Part shown: positions 1-10,905 of the stretch, piece by piece
Position numbering within the stretch: position 1 is the stretch's first letter
Layout: each line of letters begins with the position of its first letter
Assembly (NCBI GenBank): GCA_013115135.1
Contig: JABANP010000318.1
Coordinates: 1 to 59,746 of the forward strand
DNA length: 59,746 bases
Source of the DNA: Perkinsus olseni
Lineage: Eukaryota > Perkinsozoa > Perkinsida > Perkinsidae
Reading direction: 5' to 3'
Notes under the pieces: generated by a model
What the model saw: the letters and a program-made list of their open reading frames with translations, nothing else
The model's database searches: none
What the model was told of the DNA's origin: nothing
Position numbers and translations under genes: made by a program

Positions 1-386
1 AAGCCCGTGGCCGCGGGTTCGAGCCCGGCCCAGGTGCGACCCATCTGGATTTACTCCATTATTGAACTCGGTTCTGCGCGGGAGAGGGTTTTGCTGATTT
101 GTGGCTTTGCTCATTGCTAGAGACCGTTCAGGTCTCAAGAGGATTCCATGTCGTTAATAATCGCTCCGAACGTGGCGGGGATGAGCAGAGGCAGGAGGAG
201 ATCATGGACGGGTATCTTGAAGAGCTCGTCGCAGAAAACCGCAGGATAAGGTGCATTGAACTCGGACTGGTCTTCAGCTCTATTGGGATGCGCTGAACCG
301 GATTCAGGGAGGCCGAGAGGAGATGCAGGAAGAGAAGACGGGATCAGTCTAGCACGGAGCTGAGGGAGCCATCAGCGGCGAGCCGA

Positions 387-1231
387 ATGTACTACCGTTC
401 CGCAAGTTGTAGAGTAGGATTATTTAGTAGCGGCGAACGACAGCATACTCCACCCCATGGAACCAGCAGAAATTGCAAGATCTCCGGTACGGTCGATACT
501 ATCGATAGTGATGCCGATGATGATGAAGATTCGGGAGAGGAGGCCGAAGGGACAAGCGACATCGATGACCGTACGCCTCCTAGGAAGGCCGCCCGGGGAC
601 AGGTGCCGCGGCGAAGCCGCAAGCTGAGGGCCGCCGCTCCAAGTAGGTGATCCGCCGGTTGTGATCGTTTCTACGGTCGAATACTCATAGACGAGACCTT
701 TGCGCATTCTTGAGCTAGTCGCTGCTACTGCAGATCCTACCTCTATCAGGTACGCCAAGTCGCAGTCAAGGGACCGCGATGGATCAGGTGAGGAGCGATT
801 CTTCGCATACATACGCAACTCGGTCACTGTAGCCTGAGGACGGTGAAGAGGAGTCTCCCGAGGAAGTGATAGGACCTGCTCGTGTTCGGCATAGAAACCC
901 CGCGTGGATCATGAGCCCCTACCGCAAATGGGAAGTGTGTCTCGTACGAGGTATGATGCCGAGGATGCTTATTACTTAGCAATGGGAGTTGGACTACCTA
1001 GACTGGGGGATCATAAGATACGGAAAAGAACGAAATAAGTGGAAAAAGATGATTGAAGACCCCGAGTTGAGGTCGGTCAACGGAAGGGCCAGTAGATTAG
1101 CGTTCCGCGGACGCCTGTCGGTGTATCGGTCCCGCGCCTCAAAGAGGATCGTCGTTCTGAAGCGTCTTTCACAGGTTCGCTCCTCACCGGACGGCAGAAC
1201 AACTGCGCAACAAGGTGCGGTCTCTGATTAA
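387..1231 (+). pseudogene. possible degenerate retroelement polyprotein remnant
   Basis: Several plus-strand frames show protein-like stretches but no single gene can be assembled. An acidic run (about 490-600) is followed by a basic proline-rich run. Near 838-970 there is a stretch with EESPEEV and RHRNPAW, then YDAEDAYYLAMG in another frame, then KWKKMIEDPELRSV (about 1035-1075). The order acidic linker, RNPAW-like motif and KWKKMI is reminiscent of the integrase to reverse-transcriptase linker of Ty1/copia polyproteins. Frames change without convincing splice sites, so I infer a decayed element rather than a gene. No LTRs are recognised. Low confidence; it could also be exons of an unrecognised cellular gene. 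Confidence 0.25.
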
Positions 1232-2095
1232 TGAGGGTTATTATGATCGACAAAATTGAGTTGTCCTTCTCGCGGAATCTACTTTTCAATCTCAACATGT
1301 TGGTTGATTGAGTCGCTCCTGCGGTCGCTGCCAGCATGGGGCTCGGCCAATAACCCCCACCGGTGGGTGTGTGGGATATCTCTCAGCTGTATCTTCTTGC
1401 ACCGACACTTCAGTAGCACCGTAATTCTCCGTGTGTCCCGAATGCCCCTTATGTCCATCTGACTATGTGAAAGTCACATCCTGCAGGGCCCTGTAAAGGC
1501 AGACACCTCTTCCATCCACTTCACATAGTAATCCTACAGGAAGGTGGGCCTATCCCCCTCACCCTAGTAGACCACGAGGAGATCACGAGCAGGGCGCATG
1601 TACAGCCGAGGATTTGGCCACCTGCTCAGGGTAGCAAGAAATCTGATGAGTGCTCTCAGTGAGTTGGATTACGAACGACAGTGAGGCAGGTCTCCCGACG
1701 AGCAGCGATGCACGAGCGTCAGCTTGTTGCATCACGCAGGGGCTTCGAGATTCTCTCGCCTGGCAGTCCATTCTAAGTGGTGAATCTCGGGAAACTTACG
1801 AGGAGGTTTCGTAGCTACCTGATGTATACCACACTAAACGCAACTCTCGTATGTGGCATGAACGACAACAACAATTTTAATAACATGAACGATCGGGGTA
1901 CATGATGAATCTATGAAATAGGAGTGGCAACATCATGAAGAATTTGGCGGACATATATAGATATCACAGAGGCGAGACACGAGGGTGACTTGTCGCTTCT
2001 TAGGCGAAGCGGAGGCTCTATCGAACATCACAATAGTGCCTACTTCGAAGCCTCGGCAGTTTCTTCCCATACGCGAGAAGAGGCGTTTTTCGTCT
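1232..2095. other. stretch without a recognisable gene
   Basis: Only short, mutually overlapping frames with antisense-like composition are present. I see no convincing exon chain, repeat or RNA gene here. The right end lies just downstream of the 3' end of the minus-strand secreted-protein gene. Confidence 0.4.
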
Positions 2096-3167
2096 CTACT
2101 GTCCTGCAGTGTCAAAATGAAGGTCCATGCATAGAGGTTTGCCTCTCTCCCGTCCCTTCTCCGCCATCTTCAGCGTATAAGTCCCGTCCGCCTCAGCGCA
2201 GATACGGGTTGAGAACACATCGAGAATCAACTCTCGGCCGAAGATTGCTGTTGTGAGCTTGGACAGCTTCTTCGCTTCGCCTTCGACACCGAACGAGTCC
2301 GGGCTGAGACATGTCCTATCTTCAGGGTGCCATAGACTCCGCAGCTACAGTGATAGAACGATTGCCCACGGGCTTGAAGGTGAAGTCGCAGACTCTGCGT
2401 CCTCGCTTACCGTCAGTACGGAGATCCAGCCAAATCGCATCAGGAGAGTAAACGGCTGTCTTGTAGATGCCATCAGGTAGAGGTATTCTTTTGGCTCTTA
2501 CCGAGCCTTGCAACGACGCAGGCCTATCAGTAGAAGGATGTTCCTCGAAGTACTGGCTAACGGTCAATCTCCGCTTCTTATTGGCTGGTTCTTCGTACAT
2601 GTCGATGTTACGCCTTTTCAGTACAACCGGGGAATCCTTTCTATACAGCGGGATTCTGTGCTTCCAGCCCATGAGAACACCATTGCTATGTCGCTCCGGA
2701 CCCAACCCAATAAACGTCTCACCTCCTGCTTTCATGCACACATTCATCTCGCGCTGCGGCATTGCGCTCACAACCCATCCAGGGTCGATCAAACCGACCA
2801 AAGATTCAACGAATTCAGCAGCCTGGGTTTCGTCGCCTTTGCTGACTCCGGTGAGGTAGAAGCAGCGGCCGGTGCCCGGTATAGGTCTCCTGAAAATTGC
2901 TAGGGCAGCTGCTTTCGGCATGCTCATTTCCCATGGATGATTACCAGGCCCCCTAGCGGTGAACCTGGCGCCTTGGGCTCCGTCGACCTCCTCAACGATC
3001 ATCGTCACTCTGGGCATCCTGCCATCAGTGCTTTCCCTGCTCTCGTAAATCCCCGAGGGAATTTGCCCTTCCTTGGCCCTTTCCATCATTCGTTTATCTG
3101 ATCCCTCCGCTAGTCTAAGAATACGTGGAAACGAGGCGATGACGCTCGCTAGAATAACGTAAAACAT
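2096..3167 (-). CDS. putative secreted protein with repeated DG-Y units
   Basis: The main frame runs from ATG at 3167 (residue 16 of a longer frame, chosen because it starts a typical signal peptide, MFYVILASVIASF) to a stop near 2322. Coding-like sequence then continues in the +1 frame (CLSPDSFG, AKKLSKL) to TAG at 2096. The frame change is explained either by a very short GT-AG intron (2316-2337 or 2304-2337) or by a single-base indel. Three segments begin SGIY, DGIY and DGTY and each is followed by a beta-like run; the last two share a G-R-x-C-D/M-hydrophobic pattern. This resembles the DGxYxGSR unit of the tandem secreted family at 45-51 kb, so a distant relationship is possible. No catalytic motif is visible. 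Function unknown; a secreted or secretory-pathway protein is inferred. Confidence 0.7.
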
Positions 3168-3353
3168 GCCGTGGAAGGATCGGCCGAAGGGGAAGTAGGA
3201 GCGGCACGGCATTCGAGCCTGGAAAGAGCAGATCTCAGGAACACGGGAAGTTCGGGCAAGTTGCGCGAGATCGCACTTGACCTTGGAAACCGAGCGGCAT
3301 CACCAGCGTTGAATGTAGCGAGATGAGGATGATGATGATACAGCCTGTGCATT

Positions 3354-4500
3354 ATGACGAAGCTCCCCGTTATGGCCACTCTTCCACCAGCAGCGTCCCA
3401 AGCTGTTTCAAAGGCGCTCGACGATGTCTACAAACCGCTAGCGAAGTATCTACTAACCAGGGCGGCGCAACTCACTGCTCGTCCGTTGATTGTCGCGGTA
3501 TCCGGGGGACAGGGGAGTGGCAAGACCACCACCACTAAAGTAGGCCTTGGCCCTCCACCATTCTTGGTAGTTCGGGTACACTCTCTCAGGTCCTCCAAAG
3601 CTTGATTACCACTAATACATCGCGAAGATGTATCGGTATATCACTGGACGACTTCTACTTGTCGGCAGAGGGTCGAGCTGCTAAGGCGAAAGCTACTGGA
3701 ATCGAAGCCTTGAAGACCCGAGGGCCTCCAGGGACGCATCAGACCGAGCGACTCCTCAGGGTAAGGTCACCTAAACGGCGGCATCCCTTCTAGCATCTTG
3801 TAGGTGCTCACTACTCTCCATGACCCCAGCTCGCTCCATGAGAGCCTCGTCCTTCCTCGGTTTGACAAGGCCTCGGATACGACTGTGGAAGACGAGACTT
3901 TTCCTGGTCTCGGTCCTGGTGACATATTTCTCCTTGAAGGCTGGTAAGGCAACGAGCGTGGCTTCTACAGGGCTGAGCGTGTGGCCATCAGGTGTGTTGG
4001 CGCCCCTCCACCACCGTCGGAAGAGTCAACGGCGGCCTTGAACAGCCTTGATGCGGACTTGAAGTTCCGTAACTTCGTTGATCATGAGCTTCGCGGGGAG
4101 TATTTCAAGGTTTGGACACAATTCGATATTCATGTACACCTGCAGGTAACGGAGCTTACAGGCATCTGGAAGTGACCATCTTCGGGTAGTCGTCACTCTG
4201 GTCAGGTCCCGAGCTGGGACTGTGTTTTGCGGTGGCGGCAGGATCAAGAGGATGAACTCCGTCGTAGAGTGGGAGGTCAGGGAATCGACGTGGAGGAGTT
4301 CTGCCGAGGATACGAGAGGATAACGAGAAGGATGTTAAAATCGTGTCCAAAAGAAGCTGACGTTGTACGATGCGTCATTTCCTTCCGATGCCACTATCGC
4401 CATCGGCAATTCTCATCAGGTTATTTATCTGGGTGAAGACCATCGTATCGCGGGGTGCAGACTTGGCAAGGAGAGCTCGATCAAGTGGCAGGAGCGATGA
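3354..4500 (+). CDS. GLYK: D-glycerate 3-kinase (GLYK/Tda10 family)
   Basis: The gene assembles cleanly from six exons: 3354-3539, 3590-3760, 3804-3943, 3992-4145, 4206-4361 and 4420-4500, separated by introns of 50, 43, 48, 60 and 58 nt. The product is 295 aa, matching the roughly 290 aa of yeast Tda10. Visible motifs are the P-loop GGQGSGKTT (about residue 53), the Walker-B-like SLDDFYL just after the first intron, TRGPPGTH, and LLEGWCVG formed exactly across the third intron; all are hallmarks of the GLYK-type P-loop kinases. The enzyme phosphorylates D-glycerate to 3-phosphoglycerate (family knowledge). No targeting peptide is obvious, so a cytosolic location is inferred. The divergent neighbour is the secreted-protein gene on the minus strand. 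Confidence 0.88.
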
Positions 4501-4856
4501 GCCGGAGCCCCCCTCACTGTCGAGTTGTTGTTTTCTTTCCATCGCTGTGATGCTCTGAGCTGTTGAGTCCTAGTCGGTTCCAAAGCATAGCACTTCCACA
4601 TTACTGAATGGGGAAGATATTCGGCCTTGATGCCGATTTTCAGGTTGAACTACCCGAAGGTTGAAGTATCGAAATGCCTTACGATGGTAGCTGGGACCAG
4701 TGCCAGTGCATTGGCATCAAACATGAGTAAACTAATAGCAGCGTCGTTGAGCCTCAAGAGAGTGTCTGATACCCTGTGTATCATCTCGGAATACTTCGTC
4801 TTACCTCTCTCGCTGTCCTTACAAAGAGTTGGTTGTTCTCTATATCAACAACTCAA

Positions 4857-5302
4857 ATGGATCGATTGCAGCAACGGAGACAGTCCTGGGGCATACGGAT
4901 GGTTAAGAAGACTCTCGGCGCCATTTTACGGAGTAGGTTACCTCCTCCATCACTCAATACCCAGCCGTTGATCGCAGGTGCCCCTCCGCGACCCTGCAAG
5001 GAAGTTGAGGCTGAGTTGCGTAACTTGAAGATGGGCCTTCATGAGCTCCATCAGATTTACGGTGCCTTTTATCACCTGAAGCAAAATAGTAATTTTGCGA
5101 TTCTGTTTCCGGCAAACCGCTCCTTCTTTGTTCCACAGGTTCGCGGAGACTAGTGCTGACGGCCAAGGAGATTCCTGCGGACTCCGTCATTAATTTAGTC
5201 AGAGATCGAAGAGAATACGTATCGGCGATATTGCGCAGCTTGGTAGGTCTGAGCAGCGTTACCTCATACCACTCCAACCCCACCTTCCGCGCCCGAGGCT
5301 AA
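4857..5302 (+). CDS. hypothetical protein, 122 aa
   Basis: Two exons, 4857-5061 and 5139-5302, join in phase across a 77-nt GT-AG intron to give about 122 residues from ATG at 4857. The protein is basic at the N-terminus (RLQQRRQSWGIRMVKK), has a proline-rich linker, then an amphipathic helical part (VEAELRNLKMGLHELHQIYG) and ends with VRDRREYVSAILRSLVG. I recognise no family. The composition would fit a small helical organellar or scaffold protein, but this is only an impression. It lies 356 bp downstream of the glycerate kinase, on the same strand. Confidence 0.55.
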
Positions 5303-5511
5303 TGGCCGGAGCCAGAGGCACTTAGCTTCTTCGAACGAGAGGAGTCACGTGTTCTCAGGTCGAACTTGGCGGTTGTTTCGACACCGTGAAGTGGGACGAG
5401 TTCCTCTATATCTTCCTACGCTTCTGTTCCCTCTCCAAGATTGAGCTATGTCAGCTCATGTTCCTCATCATAGTGAGCCGTCCATTCCGTCTGTCCCGAT
5501 AGAAGCTTCCC

Positions 5512-6180
5512 CTATACATCGAGCTTTACTTGGTACAATCGCCACGTCTCGCAGCACACGCCGGCTGTCACGCCATCAAGACACAATACGCATCCGTCTG
5601 TCCCCTGGACGGCCCAGTGCTTGAACAGACTCGCAAACAGTGTCGTGCCGATGCTTAGGTTAAGGAGGTGAAGTCCTGGACAGTCCACTACTTGACAGCC
5701 TCTCAACTCGACGAGTTCTATTCCCGGTGGGTTATCCCCTCCATGGGCCGCTCATCGGTGGTTGACCGTACTCGACTGCGTGTGTCCGGTCAGCTCGGCT
5801 CATACCACTCCTTCCAATATTCTCATTCTCTCAGATTTCATCACTGCCCGGTGCAATCTTTCGATACCCACGATATACACTTCCGCCGCTTGGCCCTCTC
5901 GAGATACTACACGAACGACTTCGTCGAGCTTTGCTTCCGATTCGGCAAGATCGTCAACCCCCTACTCCACCTTCAGAGGTCGTCTCTTCGGGCGTCTCAT
6001 CTGACCGTCCAGGCTGACCGCAGGTGCATACAGAGAAGCGTTCCCTCCCTGGCCTTTTGGGAGAACTATGATCGTACAGAAGTCTTCAATCGGAAACTTA
6101 CGCTGGAGTTCTTTCTTATACGAAAGACCCACTTCTTCCTTCAAGTAGAGCTTTCGCCGTTTGCTCCTGTCTGTCTGCAC
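5512..6180 (-). CDS. hypothetical spliced protein (start unresolved)
   Basis: Minus-strand coding is favoured because this strand gives balanced, charged sequence (LYLKEEVGLSYKKELQRKF, EDFCTIIVLPKG) while the plus strand gives R/H/S-rich antisense-like sequence. The frame reaches a TAG that a 57-nt GT-AG intron (GTCAGC...GAGTAG) would remove in phase, joining SLYAPA to GVDDLAESEAKLDEVV. A further exon (CQVVDCPGLHLLNLSIGT ... KLDV) ends with TAG at 5512. The first exon and start codon are not resolved; candidate starts lie near 6250, very close to the divergent plus-strand start at 6269. No domain recognised. Confidence 0.4.
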
Positions 6181-6268
6181 AGTGGATCAGATCGATCGTG
6201 GGGGTGAGCACTCCTCAGGAATCATCAGTCGTCCTTAGGGAGAGCCTTCATTCCGAGAGAGTTGTGAT

Positions 6269-7163
6269 ATGCTATTGCCCGCCGTGATGGGAGCGGATCT
6301 CTTGCAGCGGAACCAAGCCCCTGTCGCTACCACTGACGAAGCCGCACCAAAACAAGAAATACCCTCCAATGGTAATCCGCCTTATCGTTGTGCAATAATC
6401 GCTACTAGCGGTGGCAGATGTCCCGGCCAGTGTCGCTGGCGTTGGGTCGCCGGTGCGCGGTTTCTCTGAGATGCTCCCTGCGAGCGCGGTAAAAACCGCT
6501 TACGCTCCACTACATCAGAGGGGTCCCTGCACTTCAACCTCCGGTATCCCACTGGATTCACTCTGATCGGCGGACTACGGACTCGGTGTCAACAGGTACC
6601 ATCGACTAGCAACGCTCGAGGTTCTCTGACGGAATTCGAGACGAGTTTGAGGCTGCTTCCGAAAGTACCGGGAGCCGCGGGGAAGCAGTGGCCCTCTGTG
6701 GCGCGCGTTGTGCATGCGGTGAGCAGGCGGGATACTTTACTCCCCAATAGTGCTGTCAACTTGTTCAGGCTAAGATAGCAACAGCTCTTAAAGGCAGTTT
6801 TGCTACCAAGAAAAAGTCGTCGGTCGAGGAGGAGTCGGAGGATGGAGTGCCGTTTGACGATCGGAATGTCCGGGCTGCTGCCACTCTGCGGACAGTGTAA
6901 ATGGGTTTGGTATAGATATCAATCGAGCGTGTTCCGAAGTGGATGCAAGGCTTCGTGAACCCTCCAGTGAAGAAGTCCATGGCTGAACGCTCACAAGAGG
7001 CAGAGTTCATCAGGAAGTGCCGAGAGAGGAAGAGCGAGACGAAGGGCGTGGTCCGTCGTTCCTTGAGCGCTATCCGGTGGCATGGCCGAGTGTTTGGCAG
7101 GTGAACCTCCTCCAGGAAGGCTATCAAGCTCCTATATTGACCCAATCACAATTCGATCGATGA
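6269..7163 (+). CDS. hypothetical spliced protein
   Basis: ATG at 6269 opens a frame whose exons are joined by short introns, for example GTAATC...GGCAG (about 6372-6415), GTAAAA...CATCAG and GTGAGC...TTCAG (50 nt). Recognisable exon text includes FETSLRLLPKVPGAAG, AAKIATALKG, then SSVEEESEDGVPFDD, ERVPKWMQGFVNPPVKK and a final exon VNLLQEGYQAPIL ending at TGA 7161-7163. A 21-nt GT...TAG interval (6895-6915) or a 48-nt alternative would remove two in-frame stops. The basic and helical content (RKCRERKSETKG) could fit a mitochondrial ribosomal or RNA-binding protein, but I do not recognise it. Splice details are approximate. Confidence 0.45.
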
Positions 7164-7184
7164 AGTGCCATACGACCAAATCTC

Positions 7185-7566
7185 ATGCTGCTCCGGAGTT
7201 GCCGTATCCTTGCTTGCGCCATGGCTTTTGCGTTGCATACAAGGGCCTCGCCGCTTGTGGATTCCACCTTCAGCCAGCACTACCGCAACACCACAAACGC
7301 TCCTGTGGCATCTCCGCTGGGCCGAACCTCCTCGCAATCACCGTGGCAGTCGTTAGTGCCACTAACTTAGTGGGACCTCCTTGAGATACAGATACCGTAA
7401 CATTTACTTCTCAAACTGAAGTCTCTCTTGTTGTAATATTCGCCAACCTGCTCTAGTTTCCAGTGGTTCTGTGGTCAGTTATTTTCGTTTTACCAACGTC
7501 TTCAATGAAATCTCCTCCGCCGTTACTGAACTCATCCGGTTCCTTGACAGAATACCTCCCACCTGA
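7185..7566 (+). CDS. small putative secreted protein, 89 aa
   Basis: Two exons, 7185-7351 and 7464-7566, join in phase 2 across a 112-nt GT-AG intron. The N-terminus (MLLRSCRILACAMAFALHT) looks like a signal peptide; the C-terminal exon (FNEISSAVTELIRFLDRI) looks like an amphipathic helix. No family recognised. The second exon overlaps, in another frame, the first 62 nt of the pseudouridine synthase exon that starts at ATG 7505. One of the two models may therefore be wrong, or the synthase starts downstream. Confidence 0.35.
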
Positions 7567-8686
7567 AGTAATCCGATCAATCGGTTCGGTGCTGGTTGTG
7601 TACAAGCCGGCCTTCTACCGGTGCCAATTGCCCGATGACCATCCAGAAGACTCCCTCGTATCCTGGGTCTCCCGCCGCTACAGTATCGACCCCGAGTTGA
7701 TGAACGAAAAGTTGAACCCTGCTCTGAGTGGCGGCGGAGGCTTCGGCCCGATGTGTCACCGCCTTGACAAGGAGACCAGTGGTGAGTATAGTATACTCAG
7801 TATACCCTCTTGAATGCATCCTGAGACCCACGCTGGCGTGCTTCGGCCGCCTGAGTGCTGCTACTGCCAGCTTCTAGTTGTACAAGGCGTCCGTCTCATC
7901 AGGTCCTGTTCTTGTCGCCAGGACTCTCGACTCGTGGAAGTTCATCCGACGACAGTTCCAGAAGGAGCAGGTGCAGAAGCAATACGTGTGTCTGGTGGAG
8001 GGCATCTGTGCTCGTGACAGTGGCGTGATAGACAGCCCGATCCGAGTTCGGAGGACCGAGAAGCGTGAGTTCTCTCTGCGTGCTCCCTCGGTGATCGTTG
8101 CTCTCAACAGACACCTCGGCCGAGATCGGCTCGGGCCCGGCGAGTTCTTCGGCGCACTCAGAGTACCGCGTGCTTGAGCGGTACGATGAGGGCTGCACGC
8201 TAATATCGGTGAAAATATCTACAGGAGTGACGCATCAAATAAGAGTAAGTTGTCGCGTAGATGAGCTACACAGACACCTTCCACGCCCAACTGCGATGTG
8301 CAGTAACCGAGGCGCATAAGCTCCGTTCTTGTGATGACTGCGAGGTGACACGAGCTGACAGGGCCTGGGAGAACTCATGGTCTCAGCCTTCGCCTGCAGC
8401 GTCCCGACGGCACTTCCTCAACGTCAGAAAGCATCTTTAGTATCGGGGAGTCGAATGCTTTCAGGTTCACATGGCCCAAGCCCTGAACCATCCTATTGTG
8501 GGCGACAGGAAGTACACGCCACCAGGCCGACACCTGGAGCTACCCTCTGTAGCGAGGGTACCCGACAGGGTTTTCCTGCACTGCTACGAGCTTGGATTCC
8601 GAGCTGATGAGACCTCGGATCGGTTGACCACCATCAAGTGCTCACTGCCCACTGAGCTCAGGAATGTGAGTTTGGGACCCCGATGA
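7505..8686 (+). CDS. RluA-type RNA pseudouridine synthase
   Basis: Exons 7505-7781, 7903-8064, 8111-8244 and 8465-8686 join in consistent phase to give about 264 aa. The catalytic motif CHRLDKETSG is split by the first intron right after the S-G codon; its Asp is the catalytic residue of the RluA family. Further family signatures are VYKPAFY near the N-terminus, QKQYVCLVEG, GVTHQIR, and VHMAQALNHPIVGDRKY, where QIR and VHMA are contiguous only after removing 220 nt between 8245 and 8464. Such enzymes isomerise uridine to pseudouridine in rRNA, tRNA or mRNA. A GTGAGT near 8663 could be a donor to a further exon. No clear targeting peptide, so the compartment is open. Confidence 0.85.
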
Positions 8687-8895
8687 GCGAACACGCAGTC
8701 TGAGTGCTTTCACGTTGATTCTAACCGTTGATAAAGCCACCCGACACTCGGGCTGAATAGTTCCCACTAACAGCATTATCGGCAGTTACTGTGGTCCCTA
8801 ACTCCCACCTCCTCGTGTCCCTTGCCTGCCGATTCCCGAGCGTTGCTAGCCGGTCTAATGGGCCTACCGACAGGCGGCGCGGCGGCCATGCAACG

Positions 8896-9540
8896 ATGGT
8901 AGGCTCTAGCGACCTTCACGGACTGGCAAGTAGCGGATGGTCCCCCTCCAGGCACATACCGTACTCGAATCTGCTATCCCAGCTTAACACAGCTTTAGCG
9001 TCCGGCCGCGTTCACCGGATAAAGGAGTGCAACTCGGACCCTGCAGTGGAGGAGGAGATGCGGCAGAATCTCCAGGTGAAGCCTCTAGCGATACTCCCAT
9101 CGGTCATACGAGCTCTCTTCGTCTTCTTCCTCAGATCTCGCCTTCGGCCAGGCTGTCACCTGAATGGTTTTTCGCTGTGCATCCTGAAATCTTCAAGAGA
9201 GACCTCAAGAGTGTCGAGGTGCGCCCCTTGGCCGTTCCCGGACCGATACTGCGCCTTGCTCCCACAGGCATCCGATGGAATCTGCTCATCGCACGACTGC
9301 CTCTGTTAGGAGGGCATGCTTGCTGAAGTCATCTGCAAACCTCTTGGCTATCGACCATTCCTTCAGGGCGTCACGGTGAGAGACACGAGCGAGAAGTTCA
9401 GCCTCCTCAAGCTCCAGTATCCGAACGGCCCACGGGACTTGGATGCTCTCAGGGCTGCTCAGATCAGCTGGGGCCTCCGGCGAGAGGCTGGAACCATACG
9501 GCAGCCCGGGAAGAGCAAAACGACGGCAGGTGCGTCATTT
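8896..9540 (+). CDS. hypothetical spliced protein (3' end unresolved)
   Basis: Exon 8896-9075 (60 codons from ATG, with PYSNLLSQLNTALASGRV and VEEEMRQNLQ) joins in phase 0 across a 59-nt intron with a strong pyrimidine tract to an exon starting at 9135 (SPEWFFAVHPEIFKRDL, VEVRPLAVPG). A later coding-like block at 9365-9530 (VTVRDTSEKFSLLKLQYP, DLDALRAAQISWGLRR) probably belongs to the same gene, but I could not find a splice that keeps the frame. No family recognised. Confidence 0.4.
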
Positions 9541-9684
9541 CAATCTCCTCATGTATGCGCTCTTCAGGGATCGAAAATTCGGAATTTTGTTTGTGTGAGT
9601 TATAGTCCAACGCCGCTTCCGACTTGGTTCCGATCAAGTTTTGTGATAGGCGAGGACTCGCCGGCCCTCGGAATTTCGACTAGA

Positions 9685-10189
9685 ATGCGCAAAAGTCGTG
9701 TGATGCGACCTCGGGCGATGAATGCTGAGCCACATCACGAAGCCTCACCCGAACGGCAAGAACCAGCGTACAAGAGAATACAGCAAGATCTGTAAGTCTG
9801 CTCAACGTTTCGCACTCCAGCTGGGTAAATTCGCTCAGTTTTGAATCATACGACTACGGGACACAACCTTCTAAAGCAACAGCGAGCGCAGATGACGTTG
9901 TGGCCGAGGTCAATGGGGCGATATCGAGCGTCTTACCAGGTGATGGCACATGGGTTAAACTATGTGATCTCATCGACGAGCATAGGACTATTCTGGAGGC
10001 TTTTAAGTAAGATGTGGAACAGCGCGGCACGCTTTTGTTGTCCAACTTTTTCTCATCAGTTTGGAGTACGATGCTAGCAGACCTCTGGTTGCGGTTTCTC
10101 TGTTGAGATCTGCGCTGATGACCTTCGGAGCCGACAAGTTTGTGTTTTGCGGAGCGGGGCTCGAGACAGAGATAGCGATGCGGTCTTGA
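9685..10189 (+). CDS. hypothetical protein, 134 aa
   Basis: Three exons, 9685-9791, 9839-10006 and 10060-10189, join in phase 2 both times across introns of 47 and 53 nt with good consensus (GTAAGT...CTCAG and GTAAGA...CATCAG). The protein begins MRKSRVMRPRAMN and continues with a soluble helical part (DVVAEVNGAISSVLPGDG, KLCDLIDEHRTILEAF, LVAVSLLRSALMTFGADK). I do not recognise it. The clean splicing makes the gene model itself reasonably safe. Confidence 0.6.
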
Positions 10190-10371
10190 GGGTTAGAGTT
10201 GTGTTTATCGTGATGTCTTATTGCTAGAGCTTCCCTTCTCTCTTTATTGTGCTGCTTCTGTCAATAAAATATTTGATTGGCTCACGATCTGTCTTGACCC
10301 TCGCAATCCCGGGGAGGCAAAAAGCCTACCAGCACTTCGATCATGCCAGAGTTTACCGTGCCTACAAGCTG

Positions 10372-10856
10372 TCAGCTCGAGCATGTCCAGAGAGACGATC
10401 TCTTGATCTCTCGCACAAGCTTCGAACGCCAGCAGTACGACCAACGCGGTTCACCAGGGTTTTTGATTTCATTGGAAACTCGACGCGATCCCCGATTTTC
10501 GAAATTCACGATGAAATCTGCACTTGTTCTGATTTCGATCGTTTGTGCAGCATAAATTGTGCTGTACTCAGCATCTTCAGGTTTGATCATCTCATCCTTG
10601 CATATCCCAACCAGCGGGGAACCCTCTTTCTGTTCCAAGAATGCGTCACCGGATGGGGCCTGAGTCATGGTCATGAGCTTTCTAATGTCTTCGTATTTCT
10701 ACCGCAGCTCCTCGAATTCGTGGGGCGTGGAGTTTTCGGATATCATTACAACTACAGTACTCAGCGGGGTACCTTCAAGTGCCATTTCCATTACACCCTT
10801 TGTCGGATACCAACTCAACAGTGTTCTCGATGAACATCAACATCACAACAATCATG
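10372..10856 (-). CDS. hypothetical protein, possibly interrupted
   Basis: On the minus strand a hydrophobic start (MIVVMLMFIENTVELV, ATG near 10856) is followed by possible splicing into an open frame with ENSTPHEFEELR, then an in-frame TAG, then KYEDIRKLMTMTQAPSG and a long charged stretch ending WTCSS. A 21-nt GTAGAA...CATTAG interval (10682-10702) would remove the stop in phase; otherwise this is a broken gene. The plus strand has a longer open frame here, but without an ATG and with antisense-like composition. No domain recognised. Confidence 0.35.
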
Positions 10857-10905
10857 ATAGATTAACATGTGGGCTGCTGTTCTAGTCTTCAGTGTGAAAA
10901 GTCGC

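Noticed and set aside
1..45. tRNA 3' half at the left edge (gcgggttcgagcccggc resembles a T-arm)
   Set aside because: The T-stem has a G-G mismatch, the discriminator would be C, and the 5' half is outside the window.
5668..6207. 179-residue plus-strand open frame
   Set aside because: No ATG, R/H/S-rich composition, and the minus strand gives a better spliced protein.
6690..6710. GTGGCGCGCG at 6699 as another introner motif copy
   Set aside because: It lacks the AATTTC half of the motif and falls in a coding-like exon (SVARVV).
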